Assembly (NCBI GenBank): GCA_003987725.1
Contig: RXJH01000007.1
Coordinates: forward strand, 194,982 to 258,981
Source of the DNA: Hyphomicrobium sp.
Lineage (GTDB): Bacteria > Pseudomonadota > Alphaproteobacteria > Rhizobiales > Hyphomicrobiaceae
Length of the DNA: 64,000 bases
Direction: 5' to 3'
In this document: positions 17,974 to 27,051 of the stretch, piece after piece
Layout: each line of letters starts with the position of its first letter
Position numbering within the stretch: position 1 is the stretch's first letter
Notes under the pieces: model-generated
The model's database searches: none
What the model saw: the letters and a program-made list of their open reading frames with translations, nothing else
Told to the model about the DNA's origin: nothing
Program-made: the position numbers and the translations under genes

Positions 17974-18759
17974 GTGGCCACCGCTCCCTATCTCGAATTC
18001 GATGGCGTCGCCAAATATTTTGGCGATCTCGAAGTCGTCGCGCCCTCCTTCGACCTGACGATCCAACGCAACGAATTCGTCGTCTTCCTCGGCCCCTCAG
18101 GCTCCGGCAAGACCACGCTCATGCGCATGGTCGGCGGCCTCGAAACGCCGACCTACGGCGAAATACGTCTCGACGGTCAGCCCATCGGCGAACCGGATCG
18201 CGAACGCGGCATGGTCTTCCAGTCCTACTCGTCATTCCCGTGGCTGACTGTTGCCGAGAACGTCGCCTACGGCATGAAATACCGGCTCGACCTGACGCCG
18301 GAGCGCAAGAAAGCGCGCCTTGATCACTATCTCAAGCTCGTCGGCCTGACGGACTTTGCAGACTTCTATCCCAACAAAGTTTCCGGTGGCATGCGCCAGC
18401 GCATAGCCATCGCCCGCACACTCGCGGCCGGCTCCGAGGTTCTCCTGATGGACGAACCCTTCGGCGCTCTTGATGCCCAAAGGCGCGAGGGCCTGCAGAT
18501 CGCGCTCCGCCGCATCCATCGCCAGGACGCCAAGACTATCATTTTCGTCACGCACGATGTGGACGAAGCCGTGTTTCTAGCCGATCGCATCATCGTCTTC
18601 TCGAAGCGGCCCGCGCGCATGCTCGAAGATGTCGACATCTCGGCGGAGTTGGGACCGGAACGCACGCTCGAACTGCGCGACAGCGAGGCATTTTTCAAAC
18701 TTCGCACGCGCATCTTGAAGCTCGTGCGCGCCGCGACAGGGGAAGAAGAAAAAGTATAG
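17974..18759 (+). CDS. ABC transporter ATP-binding protein (NitT/TauT type)
   Basis: A 261-residue ATPase starting with GTG. Walker A is GPSGSGKTT, the signature is VSGGMRQRIAIARTLA, Walker B is VLLMDEPFGALD, and the switch histidine is in VTHDVDEAVFLADR. It energises import by the preceding permease. It is the third gene of the operon and is followed 18 bp later by the first SDR gene. Confidence 0.9.
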   Translation: MATAPYLEFDGVAKYFGDLEVVAPSFDLTIQRNEFVVFLGPSGSGKTTLMRMVGGLETPTYGEIRLDGQPIGEPDRERGMVFQSYSSFPWLTVAENVAYGMKYRLDLTPERKKARLDHYLKLVGLTDFADFYPNKVSGGMRQRIAIARTLAAGSEVLLMDEPFGALDAQRREGLQIALRRIHRQDAKTIIFVTHDVDEAVFLADRIIVFSKRPARMLEDVDISAELGPERTLELRDSEAFFKLRTRILKLVRAATGEEEKV

Positions 18760-18777
18760 GACCCTGAGGACGCAACC

Positions 18778-19548
18778 GTGATCAATCTTCAAAACAAATC
18801 GGTGCTCGTGACGGGCGCCAGCCGGGGCATAGGCTTTGCGATTGCGGAAGGCTTCGCAAGCGCAGGCGCCGACGTCACGATCCTGGCGGACGACGAACTG
18901 ATCCACGATGCCGCGGCGCGGCTGACCACAACATACGGCAGGCCCGTCAAATCCTTTGTGGCCGACATTACAGACAAAGCGGCACTTCAAGCCGCGTTCG
19001 CCGAAATAGCGACACTGGACGTGCTGGTGAACAACGCGGGCCTCGAACTCATCACGCCGGTGACGGACTTGAGCGACGAAGTCGACGCGACCTTCGCCCG
19101 CATTATCGACATCAACGTGCGCGGAACCTGGAACGTCACCCGCGCTGGCCTGCCTCTGCTGAAGCCCGGCTCTCGCATCATCAATACGGCGTCGGTCTGG
19201 GCCAAGAGTGCGGTCGGAGAATTCGCCGCCTATATTTCTTCCAAGCACGCCGTTGTGGGCCTGACCCGTACGTTCGCGCGCGAGCTCGGACCGCGCGGCA
19301 TTAACGTCAACGCTGTGTGTCCCGGATGGGTGCGAACCGTCGCCTCGGTACGCTCGGCGAAAACCATGGCCGAGCGCGCACATCGTAGCGAAGCCGACAT
19401 TTTTGCAGATGTCGTCGCTGCCCAAGCATTGCCCGGACTGATGGAGCCGCCCGACGTCGCCGGGCTCTATCTGTTTCTCGCAAGCGATCTTGCGGCCAAC
19501 ATCACCGGACAAGCGATTGGCGTCGACCGCGGGGAATTTCTCGGATGA
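18778..19548 (+). CDS. SDR-family NAD(P)-dependent dehydrogenase
   Basis: A classical short-chain dehydrogenase of 256 residues starting with GTG. The cofactor loop is TGASRGIGFAIAEG, NNAG is present, and the catalytic residues are the serine in NTASVW and the Y/K pair in AAYISSKHAVVG (Y-I-S-S-K). The acidic residue after the second strand (LADDE) suggests NAD preference. It overlaps the next SDR by ATGA. Substrate unknown; probably a hydroxy or keto intermediate of the compound imported by the ABC system. Confidence 0.88.
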   Translation: MINLQNKSVLVTGASRGIGFAIAEGFASAGADVTILADDELIHDAAARLTTTYGRPVKSFVADITDKAALQAAFAEIATLDVLVNNAGLELITPVTDLSDEVDATFARIIDINVRGTWNVTRAGLPLLKPGSRIINTASVWAKSAVGEFAAYISSKHAVVGLTRTFARELGPRGINVNAVCPGWVRTVASVRSAKTMAERAHRSEADIFADVVAAQALPGLMEPPDVAGLYLFLASDLAANITGQAIGVDRGEFLG

Positions 19549-20261
19549 GCACTCTGCAGAACAAGAAAATCATCGTCTCGGGCGCGGGAAGCGGCATAGG
19601 TTTCGCCATCGCCGATCTATTCAAAGCCGAGGGCGCCCGCGTCGCCAGGTTCGACATCAATCCGATCGCAAGCGGCAAGGACCTAACCTACACGCTCGAC
19701 ATTACCAACGAAGCGCAAGTTGTAGACGCGGTTGCGGCGGCGGACGAAGCGCTCGGCGGTATTGATGTGATGGTCAATACCGCGGCCATATTTCTGATGT
19801 CACCCCTGCTCGACACACCCGTCGCCGAAGCGCGCAAGGTGCTCGACGTCAACCTGATCGGCACATTCCTGATGGTCCGTGAATCCGTGCGCGCCATGAA
19901 GAAGCGGGGCAACGGCGGCAAGATCATCCTCTTCAGCTCTGAGCTTGCACAGCTCGGCCGTGAGCATCACGCTGCGTACTGTGCGTCGAAAGCCGGCGTC
20001 AGCGCGATGGTGCGCTGCTGGGCGAAAGAGTTCGGGCCCGACATTCTCGTCAACGCCATTGCGCCCGGACCGACCGACACACCCTTGCTCGACTTCGACA
20101 ACATGCCGGCCGATTGGAAAGCGCTCGAAACCGCCAATCCGCTCGGTCGCATTGGTGAGCCTGAAGAGATAGCCGAAGTGGCCCTGTTTCTCGCTGGCCC
20201 CGGCTCGAGCTTCATGACGGGACAGGTAATCGGCGTCAACGGCGGCGCCTCGATGGTTTGA
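19545..20261 (+). CDS. SDR-family NAD(P)-dependent dehydrogenase
   Basis: A second classical SDR (238 residues). The cofactor motif is SGAGSGIGFAIADLF, followed by an acidic RFDIN consistent with NAD. Catalytic Y and K are in HAAYCASKAGVSAM, and the usual C-terminal GQVIGVNGGASMV ends the protein. The NNAG motif is changed to NTAA. It overlaps the first SDR and precedes the creatininase-family gene by 13 bp. Two adjacent different SDRs suggest successive oxidations or two substrates. Confidence 0.88.
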   Translation: MSTLQNKKIIVSGAGSGIGFAIADLFKAEGARVARFDINPIASGKDLTYTLDITNEAQVVDAVAAADEALGGIDVMVNTAAIFLMSPLLDTPVAEARKVLDVNLIGTFLMVRESVRAMKKRGNGGKIILFSSELAQLGREHHAAYCASKAGVSAMVRCWAKEFGPDILVNAIAPGPTDTPLLDFDNMPADWKALETANPLGRIGEPEEIAEVALFLAGPGSSFMTGQVIGVNGGASMV

Positions 20262-20274
20262 AGGAAATAAAAAT

Positions 20275-21063
20275 ATGAGCGACCGAATTTTTATGAATGA
20301 GATGAGCTGGACCGCCTATCAAAAGCGGATCGAAGGCGGCGCTCTGATTCTTTTGCCCGTGGGAGCGACCGAGCAGCACGGACCGCACCTGCCGATGGGA
20401 ACGGACGTGATGCTGGCAACGGCCGTTGCCGTAGACGTCGCCAAACAGCTCGACGCGATCGTCGCCCCGGCCGTCGCCTTCGGTTACAAATCGCAGCCCA
20501 AAATGGGCGCCGGAAATCATTTCTGCGGCACCACTAGCCTCGATGCCGATACGCTCGCGCATCTCCTGCGTGACGTCATCAAGGAATTCGCCCGCCACGG
20601 CGCGCGCCGCCTCGTCCTCATCAACGGCCACTACGAGAACATGATGTTCACCATCGAGGGCATCGATCTCGCGATGCGCGAACTGTCGTACATGGGCATT
20701 CGCGATATGGAGATTCTGCGGCTGGAATACTGGGATTTCACGCGGACGGAAACGATCGAGAAGATCTTTCCCGAAGGCTTCCCCGGCTTCGCGCTCGAAC
20801 ATGCGGCGGTGATGGAAACGTCTCTTATGCTCTACCACCACCCCGAACTCGTCGACATGACGGCGCTTCCCAACGATAAGCCGGCAGACTTCCCGCCATA
20901 CGACGTCTACCCGACCCGAACCGGATGGGTCCCGTGCTCCGGCGTGCTCTCACCCGCTCACGGCTGCGATGGAGAGAAAGGCAGGCTCCTCGCCGCCGAT
21001 TACGCAACTGGCGTGACGGAAGCCATCCGCAAGGAATTCCCGAGCATAAAGGTGAAGGCATGA
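20275..21063 (+). CDS. creatininase-family amidohydrolase
   Basis: A 262-residue metal-dependent hydrolase of the creatininase/FAPy-deformylase family. Metal ligands are visible: E and H in GATEQHGPHLPMGTD, H in INGHYENM, and E in EHAAVMETSLML. AAGGAAATAAAA precedes the ATG. The family opens cyclic amides (creatinine) or hydrolyses formamides. It overlaps the DUF1989 gene by ATGA. With the neighbours, a role in breaking an amide or ureide bond of a nitrogen compound is likely; true creatininase activity is not shown. Confidence 0.85.
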   Translation: MSDRIFMNEMSWTAYQKRIEGGALILLPVGATEQHGPHLPMGTDVMLATAVAVDVAKQLDAIVAPAVAFGYKSQPKMGAGNHFCGTTSLDADTLAHLLRDVIKEFARHGARRLVLINGHYENMMFTIEGIDLAMRELSYMGIRDMEILRLEYWDFTRTETIEKIFPEGFPGFALEHAAVMETSLMLYHHPELVDMTALPNDKPADFPPYDVYPTRTGWVPCSGVLSPAHGCDGEKGRLLAADYATGVTEAIRKEFPSIKVKA

Positions 21064-21653
21064 GCGGACTTCAACAGCTTCCCGCGCGGAAAGGGCGTGC
21101 TGTCGCCCTCAATGCCGGACATTCGATCCGCATCGTGAATACGCACGGTCATCAGGTTGTCGATACGTGGGCCTTCAACGCGCAAGACCTCGGCGAATTT
21201 CTGTCGATGGAACATATGCGAGCCGCCATCGATCGCATCCGCCCGAAGCCCGGCGACAAGCTGGTGACGAACAAGCGCCGGCCGATCCTCACGCTCGTCG
21301 AAGATACGTCGCCCGGCGTCCACGACACTTTTATCGCCGCCTGCGACATCTATCGCTATCAGGGCCTCGGCTGCACGGATTACCACGACAATTGCGCCGA
21401 CAATCTCCGCGCCGGAATGGCAGGCATCGGCTTGACGCCGCCTGAAGTGCCTTCGCCCCTCAATCTTTGGATGAACATTCCGATCAAATCCGACGGCAGC
21501 ATCGGTTGGGAAGAACCCGTGTCGAAACCCGGCGACTATGTCGTTCTCAAAGCCGAAATGGATTGCGTTGTCGCAATGTCCGCCTGTCCGCAGGACATCG
21601 TCCGCATCAATGCCGGCGCCCCGACCGACGCGCATTACGAGGTGCTCCCATGA
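21060..21653 (+). CDS. DUF1989 (urea carboxylase-associated / carboxyguanidine deiminase-like) protein
   Basis: The 197-residue product begins MSGLQQLPARKGRAVALNAG, with an ATGA overlap at each end. The family pattern is clear: IRIVNTHGHQVVDTWAFN, FLSMEHMRA, and DYHDNCADNL with metal-type cysteines around GLGCTDYHDNC. DUF1989 proteins include the two subunits of carboxyguanidine deiminase from guanidine breakdown. Here a single copy stands without urea carboxylase. A deiminase-type step on a guanidino or ureido compound is inferred. Confidence 0.8.
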   Translation: MSGLQQLPARKGRAVALNAGHSIRIVNTHGHQVVDTWAFNAQDLGEFLSMEHMRAAIDRIRPKPGDKLVTNKRRPILTLVEDTSPGVHDTFIAACDIYRYQGLGCTDYHDNCADNLRAGMAGIGLTPPEVPSPLNLWMNIPIKSDGSIGWEEPVSKPGDYVVLKAEMDCVVAMSACPQDIVRINAGAPTDAHYEVLP

Positions 21654-22540
21654 ACCCGATCGCGAAATCCGTCGCGAGCTCCGTGCCCTGGGGACTGGAT
21701 TCCGAAACCGGCGTTCTGCGCCATGTCTTGCTCGGAAAGCCGGACTTCTTCGAGTGGCGTCCCGTCAGCGCCGTCGCCCGGCACACGCTGTCTCTCGGAT
21801 TGCACTTCGACGCTCAGCTCGCCATGTCTCAGCACCGCGCAATGGTCGATGTCTATGAGGGCGCCGGCGTCGAGTGCCATTGGCTCGACGCGCGCCCTGA
21901 ACTCAAGTACGGCGTCTTCGCACGCGACTCGAGTGTCATGACACCCTTCGGCGCCGTCATCACCATGCCGCAGACGCGCTTTCGCCGCGGCGATTACGCA
22001 CTGACCTTCAAGTTCTACACGGAAGCCGGAATTCCGATCTGGAACATGATCACGGCCGGACATTTCGAAGGCGGCGACTTCATGGTGGTCAAGCCCGGCT
22101 TCGTTTTATGTGGCTACGGCGGCGAACGCTCCGAAAAGGAAGGTGCCGAACAAATGTGCGAATGGTTCCGCGCCGAGGGATGGGAAGCCTATCCGGTCCC
22201 GTTCCCGCCGCATTTCGTGCATCTCGACGTTTCGGTCGGCTTCATCAACGACAAGCTCGTAGCCGTGGCGCCAGATGCGCATCAGCCCTGGTTCCTCGAT
22301 CTCTTGAAATCGAAGGGCTACGAAATTCTTCCCGTCTCCTATTACGACTCGACGCAGCTCGGCACGAATATTGTCAGCCTGGGCAACGATCGCGTTCTCT
22401 CGACGGCGGCGAACAAGGACCTCAACGCTCGCATGCGCGCGCTCGGGATTGAGGTCTACGATCCGGATCTCTCCATGTTCACGCTCGGCGGCGGTGGACC
22501 GCATTGCCTTTGCCAAGCGCTGAAGCGCGACCTCTTATGA
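21650..22540 (+). CDS. amidinotransferase/DDAH-fold hydrolase
   Basis: A 296-residue protein of the guanidine-modifying superfamily (arginine deiminase, DDAH, amidinotransferase). The catalytic set is visible: acidic residues in HFEGGDF, the histidine in FVHLDVSVGF and the nucleophilic cysteine in GGGGPHCLCQAL at the C-terminus. DDAH-type enzymes cleave a guanidino group to a ureido group plus amine. It overlaps the DUF1989 gene by ATGA and is the last gene of the cluster. Substrate unknown. Confidence 0.82.
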   Translation: MNPIAKSVASSVPWGLDSETGVLRHVLLGKPDFFEWRPVSAVARHTLSLGLHFDAQLAMSQHRAMVDVYEGAGVECHWLDARPELKYGVFARDSSVMTPFGAVITMPQTRFRRGDYALTFKFYTEAGIPIWNMITAGHFEGGDFMVVKPGFVLCGYGGERSEKEGAEQMCEWFRAEGWEAYPVPFPPHFVHLDVSVGFINDKLVAVAPDAHQPWFLDLLKSKGYEILPVSYYDSTQLGTNIVSLGNDRVLSTAANKDLNARMRALGIEVYDPDLSMFTLGGGGPHCLCQALKRDLL

Positions 22541-22850
22541 AACCAACCGCTCGATGGGCGTACTGATCGCCTTCGCCACAACGTCGAGGCGCGGCTAGTC
22601 TGCCATTCGACATATAGAACATATGATCGGTGCACCATGTGTGCGCGAAACCAATTTCGCGTCACAAACAGGATGTAATCGCGAAGATCTCCGCGGGTCT
22701 CCATTTCAACCACAGACGATGGAGAAATATATCCACAACGGACACATCGGCCAATTTTCAGGCCGGCGACACGCGACGCCGACGGAAGCTAGGCCCGTCT
22801 GACGTTAGTCAGTCAAATCATTTCATCTTCGATACTGAGTTTGAGATCAA
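22541..22850. other. intergenic region ahead of the polysaccharide locus
   Basis: About 310 bp with no supportable gene. It marks the boundary between the nitrogen-compound cluster and the sugar locus, and base composition becomes more AT-rich. A short inverted repeat (CTGAC, 4 bases, GTCAG; 22799-22812) lies 38 bp before the next start. Confidence 0.45.
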
Positions 22851-24035
22851 ATGAGTTCCGTCCAAAGATTGGAATCCGATCGTCTGCACTTGTCGCTTCG
22901 CGAGAAGCTACCCGGGTACCCTTGGATAAAGTTGCTCGCACACCGGATTAAGAGTTCAAGACGCCTTCACACGCGATCGCTTACAAACAAAAAAATCGCG
23001 AGCACATGGAACAAGGATCCAAACCTTTCGCCTCCAATCGATGATTTCTTTGATATCGTCGCAGGTCCGATCGGCGACGAAAACGGTCTCGGCCGTTCTG
23101 CGCGATATGATCTCAACCACCTCAATGCAAACGGCCCGCAACCGACGATCGTCGATACCACGAAATGCGACCCCGACGAGCTATTGCGAAAAATCCGGAA
23201 CGGCAGTTTGGCCCCGCCAAGGAAATTGCTCCTGCTCGGCCAACCCGACACTTATGCGCGAACACTTTCATACTTGCCTCCGGATTTCATCGCGCGGAGC
23301 TGGAGGGTCGGCCATCTGGTCTGGGAAATGCCCTATTTCCCCCAGGAATGGAAATTTTTGGAAGCCGTATTGCATTGCTTCAGAACGCCCTCGAAATATT
23401 CAGCCGCCGCCATCACCAGCGGCCTGAATCTGCCGTGTGAAGTAACTCCGCACAAAGTTCAGCTGACCGAACCATCTCAGCTCTCCCGCGCGCAGATCGG
23501 CCTTCGCGAGGACGCCTTCGTCGGCCTCGCGATCATGGATCTGCGTTCTTGCCCTGCGCGCAAAAATCCGATGGCCCACATCAACGCCTGGAAGTTGGCA
23601 TTCGGCGACGATCCGAACTTTAAGCTGCTCATCAAAGCACAATTCACAAAAACAACTTTGCTCACGCGCAGCTCCATACTGCGGCGGCTCGGAAAAAACA
23701 TTCAGCTCATCGAAGGCCGCCTGACGGACGCTGACATCTCTACTCTATTCCGAATGAGCGATGTCTATCTCTCGCTCCACCGCGCGGAAGGCTTCGGCCT
23801 CACGATCAAAGAGGCGCTGGAAGCCGGTGTGCCGACGATCGCGACGAACTGGTCGGCGCCCGCCGAATACTTGAACGATTACGCTCACGCCTTTCCGCTC
23901 CCCTACCGGATGACGCCATACCGCGACATGCTTCGCCACTACCAGTCTGAGGGACTCTACTGGGCGGAAGCCGACTTTGTTGCAGCTGCCAATATATTGA
24001 AGACGCTAGCCGACGCGAACGTCCGCGCACGTTGA
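22851..24035 (+). CDS. GT4-type glycosyltransferase
   Basis: A 394-residue cytoplasmic glycosyltransferase with a GT-B fold. The acceptor-side N-terminal half includes GPIGDENGLGRSARYDLN; the donor-side C-terminal half has the E-x7-E motif (EGFGLTIKEALEAGVP) that binds the nucleotide sugar. It transfers a sugar to a growing glycan on the cytoplasmic membrane face. It is 64 bp upstream of the GDP-mannose dehydratase gene, suggesting a shared transcript and possibly a 6-deoxy-hexose or rhamnose donor. Confidence 0.8.
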   Translation: MSSVQRLESDRLHLSLREKLPGYPWIKLLAHRIKSSRRLHTRSLTNKKIASTWNKDPNLSPPIDDFFDIVAGPIGDENGLGRSARYDLNHLNANGPQPTIVDTTKCDPDELLRKIRNGSLAPPRKLLLLGQPDTYARTLSYLPPDFIARSWRVGHLVWEMPYFPQEWKFLEAVLHCFRTPSKYSAAAITSGLNLPCEVTPHKVQLTEPSQLSRAQIGLREDAFVGLAIMDLRSCPARKNPMAHINAWKLAFGDDPNFKLLIKAQFTKTTLLTRSSILRRLGKNIQLIEGRLTDADISTLFRMSDVYLSLHRAEGFGLTIKEALEAGVPTIATNWSAPAEYLNDYAHAFPLPYRMTPYRDMLRHYQSEGLYWAEADFVAAANILKTLADANVRAR

Positions 24036-24099
24036 AGAACAACGAACACAGACGATTTTGAAGTTCATTTTCATATCGCTGATATTTTGGGGGCTTTTC

Positions 24100-25131
24100 A
24101 TGAGAACAGCTTTTATAACCGGCATCACCGGTCAGGACGGCGCATACCTCGCGAAATTTTTGCTGGAGAAAGGCTACGCTGTCCACGGCGGCGTGCGGAG
24201 AACCGCCAGCATGAACCGCGGCCGCCTCGCCGAACTCGGAATCGAAAACGAGATACAGTACCACGACTTCGACCTGCTTGAGCTTTCGAACATCGTGTCC
24301 GTCGTCGACGAAATAAAGCCTGATGAAATTTATAATCTGGCGGCGCAAAGCTTTGTCGGGGCCTCGTTCCGGCAACCTCTTCTCACCTCCGAACTCGATG
24401 CGCTCGGCGTCCTGCGCATCCTCGAAGCCCTGCGAATGACAGGCTCGCAAGCCAGGTTTTATCAAGCATCGACATCCGAGATGTTTGGAAAAATCCAAGA
24501 TCAAGTCCAATCGGAAATGACGCCGCTCTACCCCCGCAGCCCCTATGGCGTCGCGAAGCTGTTCGCACATTGGATTACGGTCAACTACCGAGAGGCCCAC
24601 AATATCTTTGCCGCGAGCGGCATTCTCTTCAATCACGAATCTCCCTTGCGTGGACAGGAATTCGTTACGCGCAAGATTACGCTCACACTGGCCAAGATCA
24701 AACATCGTAACGCGAACATACTCGAACTTGGAAACCTCAATGCCGCGCGCGACTGGGGTTTTGCCGGTGATTTCGTGCAAGGCATGTGGAAGATGCTTCA
24801 ACACAAGGTCGCCGATACTTACGTGCTCGCGACAGGCCGAACCAATTCCGTTCGCGATTTCGTCACCCACGCCGCCGACGCATTGGGGTTCAAGCTCGCA
24901 TGGGAAGGCAACGGCATAAATGAGACGGCACGCGATTGCCGCACCAACAGGATCGTGGTCCGCGTCAACCCCGCGTTCTTCCGAGCTTCTGAAGTCGACA
25001 CTTTGATCGGCTGTCCGGCGAAGGCCGAGAAAGAGTTGGATTGGAGGCCGAAGGCGACATTTGAAGAACTCGTCGAGCGCATGGCCTCCGCCGACAATGA
25101 TCGCGTCGCACTCGGGCGCGTTTTATTTTGA
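24100..25131 (+). CDS. gmd: GDP-mannose 4,6-dehydratase
   Basis: A 343-residue extended SDR. The cofactor motif is ITGITGQDGAYLAKFLL; the active site has S-T-x-E in YQASTSEMFG and Y-x3-K in SPYGVAKLFAHW; FNHESPLRGQEFVTRKIT is characteristic of Gmd. It turns GDP-mannose into GDP-4-keto-6-deoxymannose, the precursor of GDP-fucose, GDP-rhamnose or GDP-perosamine. The start at 24100 follows GGGGG by 7 bases; the frame is open from 24058. No fucose synthase or reductase gene is seen in the window. Confidence 0.92.
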   Translation: MRTAFITGITGQDGAYLAKFLLEKGYAVHGGVRRTASMNRGRLAELGIENEIQYHDFDLLELSNIVSVVDEIKPDEIYNLAAQSFVGASFRQPLLTSELDALGVLRILEALRMTGSQARFYQASTSEMFGKIQDQVQSEMTPLYPRSPYGVAKLFAHWITVNYREAHNIFAASGILFNHESPLRGQEFVTRKITLTLAKIKHRNANILELGNLNAARDWGFAGDFVQGMWKMLQHKVADTYVLATGRTNSVRDFVTHAADALGFKLAWEGNGINETARDCRTNRIVVRVNPAFFRASEVDTLIGCPAKAEKELDWRPKATFEELVERMASADNDRVALGRVLF

Positions 25132-25153
25132 GCCGCGGCTGTACGCGCGAGCA

Positions 25154-25957
25154 TCAAGCAGCCGCTGTCTCGGCCTCCAGTTCGTTCGCCAGAACCTCGC
25201 GTATTGTCTCCGCGTCCTGATCGGGCTTCAGATCCAACACAATGTCATCGACGCATCCATGACGAACCATGTTGTTCAAAACGAAGAGGCGAGCATCCGG
25301 CGCCGACGATACGCCATCTTCATCTATCTCAAAGACATCGAACAATTTCCAAATGGTCTCCGCAAACGACAGGGGACTTCGCCTTGCTGCGAACGCGATC
25401 GCAACGGAATTAAACTCCATGAAGATCACAGGACGATCGCGGGCCAGGGTCTCGGCCGCGCCGGCGAGAACGTGGGCTTCATAGCCTCCCACGTTCAAGT
25501 TGACGAAATCGATGGGCGAACTGACCGCAGCCGACCAGCTATCGATCGTCTCCATCGCAACCCGCACATCATCAACGGATAATGGCTGCCAACCGTGATC
25601 TCTCACAATCGCTGCGTACGCTGCAGAGGTCGCGCCCAATGCACGCTCCACGACGGTCGTGTTCGATAGAGAATTGGCCGTCATGTTCCCGCGCAAATGG
25701 AGCGCGCGCTTGGGCGACGGTTCGAAGGCGTAGACGTGCCCTTGCGGACAGGCGAGCGCCAAGCTCGCCGTCGTAAGTCCGATACGCGCGCCGATGTCCA
25801 AACATGTGCTCGTCGGATGCAGATGCCGTTCTGCAAATCTCAGCAGATTTCGCTCGCCGGCCCCATGCGAAAATTCGGGAAGGTTCTGGAAATAATAGTC
25901 GCCTTCTTCGCCTTCGAATTCCAACATCCGTCCCGCCAGGACGATGCGTTGCTTCAT
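25154..25957 (-). CDS. FkbM-family methyltransferase
   Basis: A 267-residue SAM-dependent methyltransferase. Motif I is CLDIGARIGLTTASLALA, followed by VYAFEPSP, and the FkbM-type C-terminal half has DFVNLNVGGYEAHVLAGAAE. In FkbM enzymes the usual stretch is K-x-D-x-E-G; here it reads N-L-N-V-G-G-Y-E, so part of the consensus is changed. It probably O-methylates a sugar or polyketide-like hydroxyl in the surface glycan. The start at 25957 is chosen because the upstream extension (to 26119) has no homology feel. It converges on gmd. Confidence 0.75.
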   Translation of the reverse strand: MKQRIVLAGRMLEFEGEEGDYYFQNLPEFSHGAGERNLLRFAERHLHPTSTCLDIGARIGLTTASLALACPQGHVYAFEPSPKRALHLRGNMTANSLSNTTVVERALGATSAAYAAIVRDHGWQPLSVDDVRVAMETIDSWSAAVSSPIDFVNLNVGGYEAHVLAGAAETLARDRPVIFMEFNSVAIAFAARRSPLSFAETIWKLFDVFEIDEDGVSSAPDARLFVLNNMVRHGCVDDIVLDLKPDQDAETIREVLANELEAETAAA

Positions 25958-26301
25958 AAAAAATCCGATACCGAAAAATCTCGAGAAATACTCAGTCGCT
26001 TGAAAAATAAAAATCACTCCACCCCAGTATGAACATGGCAAGCAAGCCATTGAATTAACATCGACGGACAAAACTGAAGTACCGAAAAACTTTCGTCGAC
26101 TAATACCGCCTCTGGACATTTCGACGACAGCTTAGGTCAATATGTCGACCATTATGGTTGGGGAGATCTGGCCCTTCGATATTGCGCGACACAACCGCTG
26201 AGCTATCATTCCGACTCAGTGCGCGTATTTTTGCCGGCCAATATTCAAATCATTATCACATATTGAATTATGACTTTCTCATCTATTTCGGGAAAACGGA
26301 C

Positions 26302-27006
26302 ATGCGTTATATTGCAACGCCTATCCTATTTTTGCTTTCTTTCAGCCCAGCATTTGCGGATGCAGCCCATGACTGCGAGTCAGGGCCAACACCTGACTCG
26401 CACATTACGGGCTGCTCGATCCTAATCGAGTCCCCATCCAACAATACGCGCAATCTCGCCATCTACTACGGAAACCGCGCGCTCGCCTACTTCAGCAAAC
26501 GCGATTTTGAGCACGCAATAGCGGACTTTTCCAGTGCCGCCAAAATGATGCCGGATCCCTATTATTACGTCGGCCGTGGCATTGTATACGCCGCGCTCGG
26601 CGATTGCGACCGCGCCATAGACGATTACGACGAAGCTATCAAATTGGAGCCTTATTATCCGAGGGTGTACAATAACCGGGGAAATTGCTTGCGCAAAAAA
26701 GGCGACCTAGATGCCGCCATATCCGATTATTCCCGTGAAATAAAAATCAATCCGAACGAGCCGGTCGTCTATTTCAATCGGGGAGTGGTATTGAAGATGC
26801 AGGGCAAGTTCAGTGACGCCATAGACGATTTAAGCAGGGCCGTCGCTATCAATCCCAAATACGCAATGGCGTACTTTGTTCGCGCCGACACATATATCGA
26901 CGAAGGCGACCTGGACTCGGCAGACCGCGATTTCAAAACCGCGTCTATGCTCGACCCGAGTTTGGATCGCAAGAGCACGCACTTGGAGGTGCCGCCCATC
27001 AATTGA
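26302..27006 (+). CDS. exported TPR-repeat protein
   Basis: A 234-residue protein starting MRYIATPILFLLSFSPAFAD, a signal peptide, preceded by GGGAAAAC. The rest is about five tetratricopeptide repeats with the usual A-Y-x-x-R/N-R-G pattern (NRALAYFSKRDFEHAIADF, NRGNCLRKKGDLDAAISDY). It should be a periplasmic scaffold. The longer frame from 26158 has no convincing start. Its relation to the polysaccharide genes is positional only. Confidence 0.8.
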   Translation: MRYIATPILFLLSFSPAFADAAHDCESGPTPDSHITGCSILIESPSNNTRNLAIYYGNRALAYFSKRDFEHAIADFSSAAKMMPDPYYYVGRGIVYAALGDCDRAIDDYDEAIKLEPYYPRVYNNRGNCLRKKGDLDAAISDYSREIKINPNEPVVYFNRGVVLKMQGKFSDAIDDLSRAVAINPKYAMAYFVRADTYIDEGDLDSADRDFKTASMLDPSLDRKSTHLEVPPIN

Positions 27007-27051
27007 TGGGCGGTAAACTTTCGCAGCGCTAAGCCGGCGCCAAAGGGAACA

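Noticed and set aside
18577-19512. 311-residue open frame antisense to the ATPase and first SDR
   Set aside because: It crosses two conserved genes of the opposite strand and shows no domain.
20275-21063. Naming the hydrolase as true creatininase
   Set aside because: The family also includes formamide and FAPy hydrolases, and no creatinase or sarcosine oxidase genes are present.
23806-24870. 354-residue open frame antisense to the GT and gmd genes
   Set aside because: Covers catalytic parts of two recognised genes; composition is that of a shadow frame.
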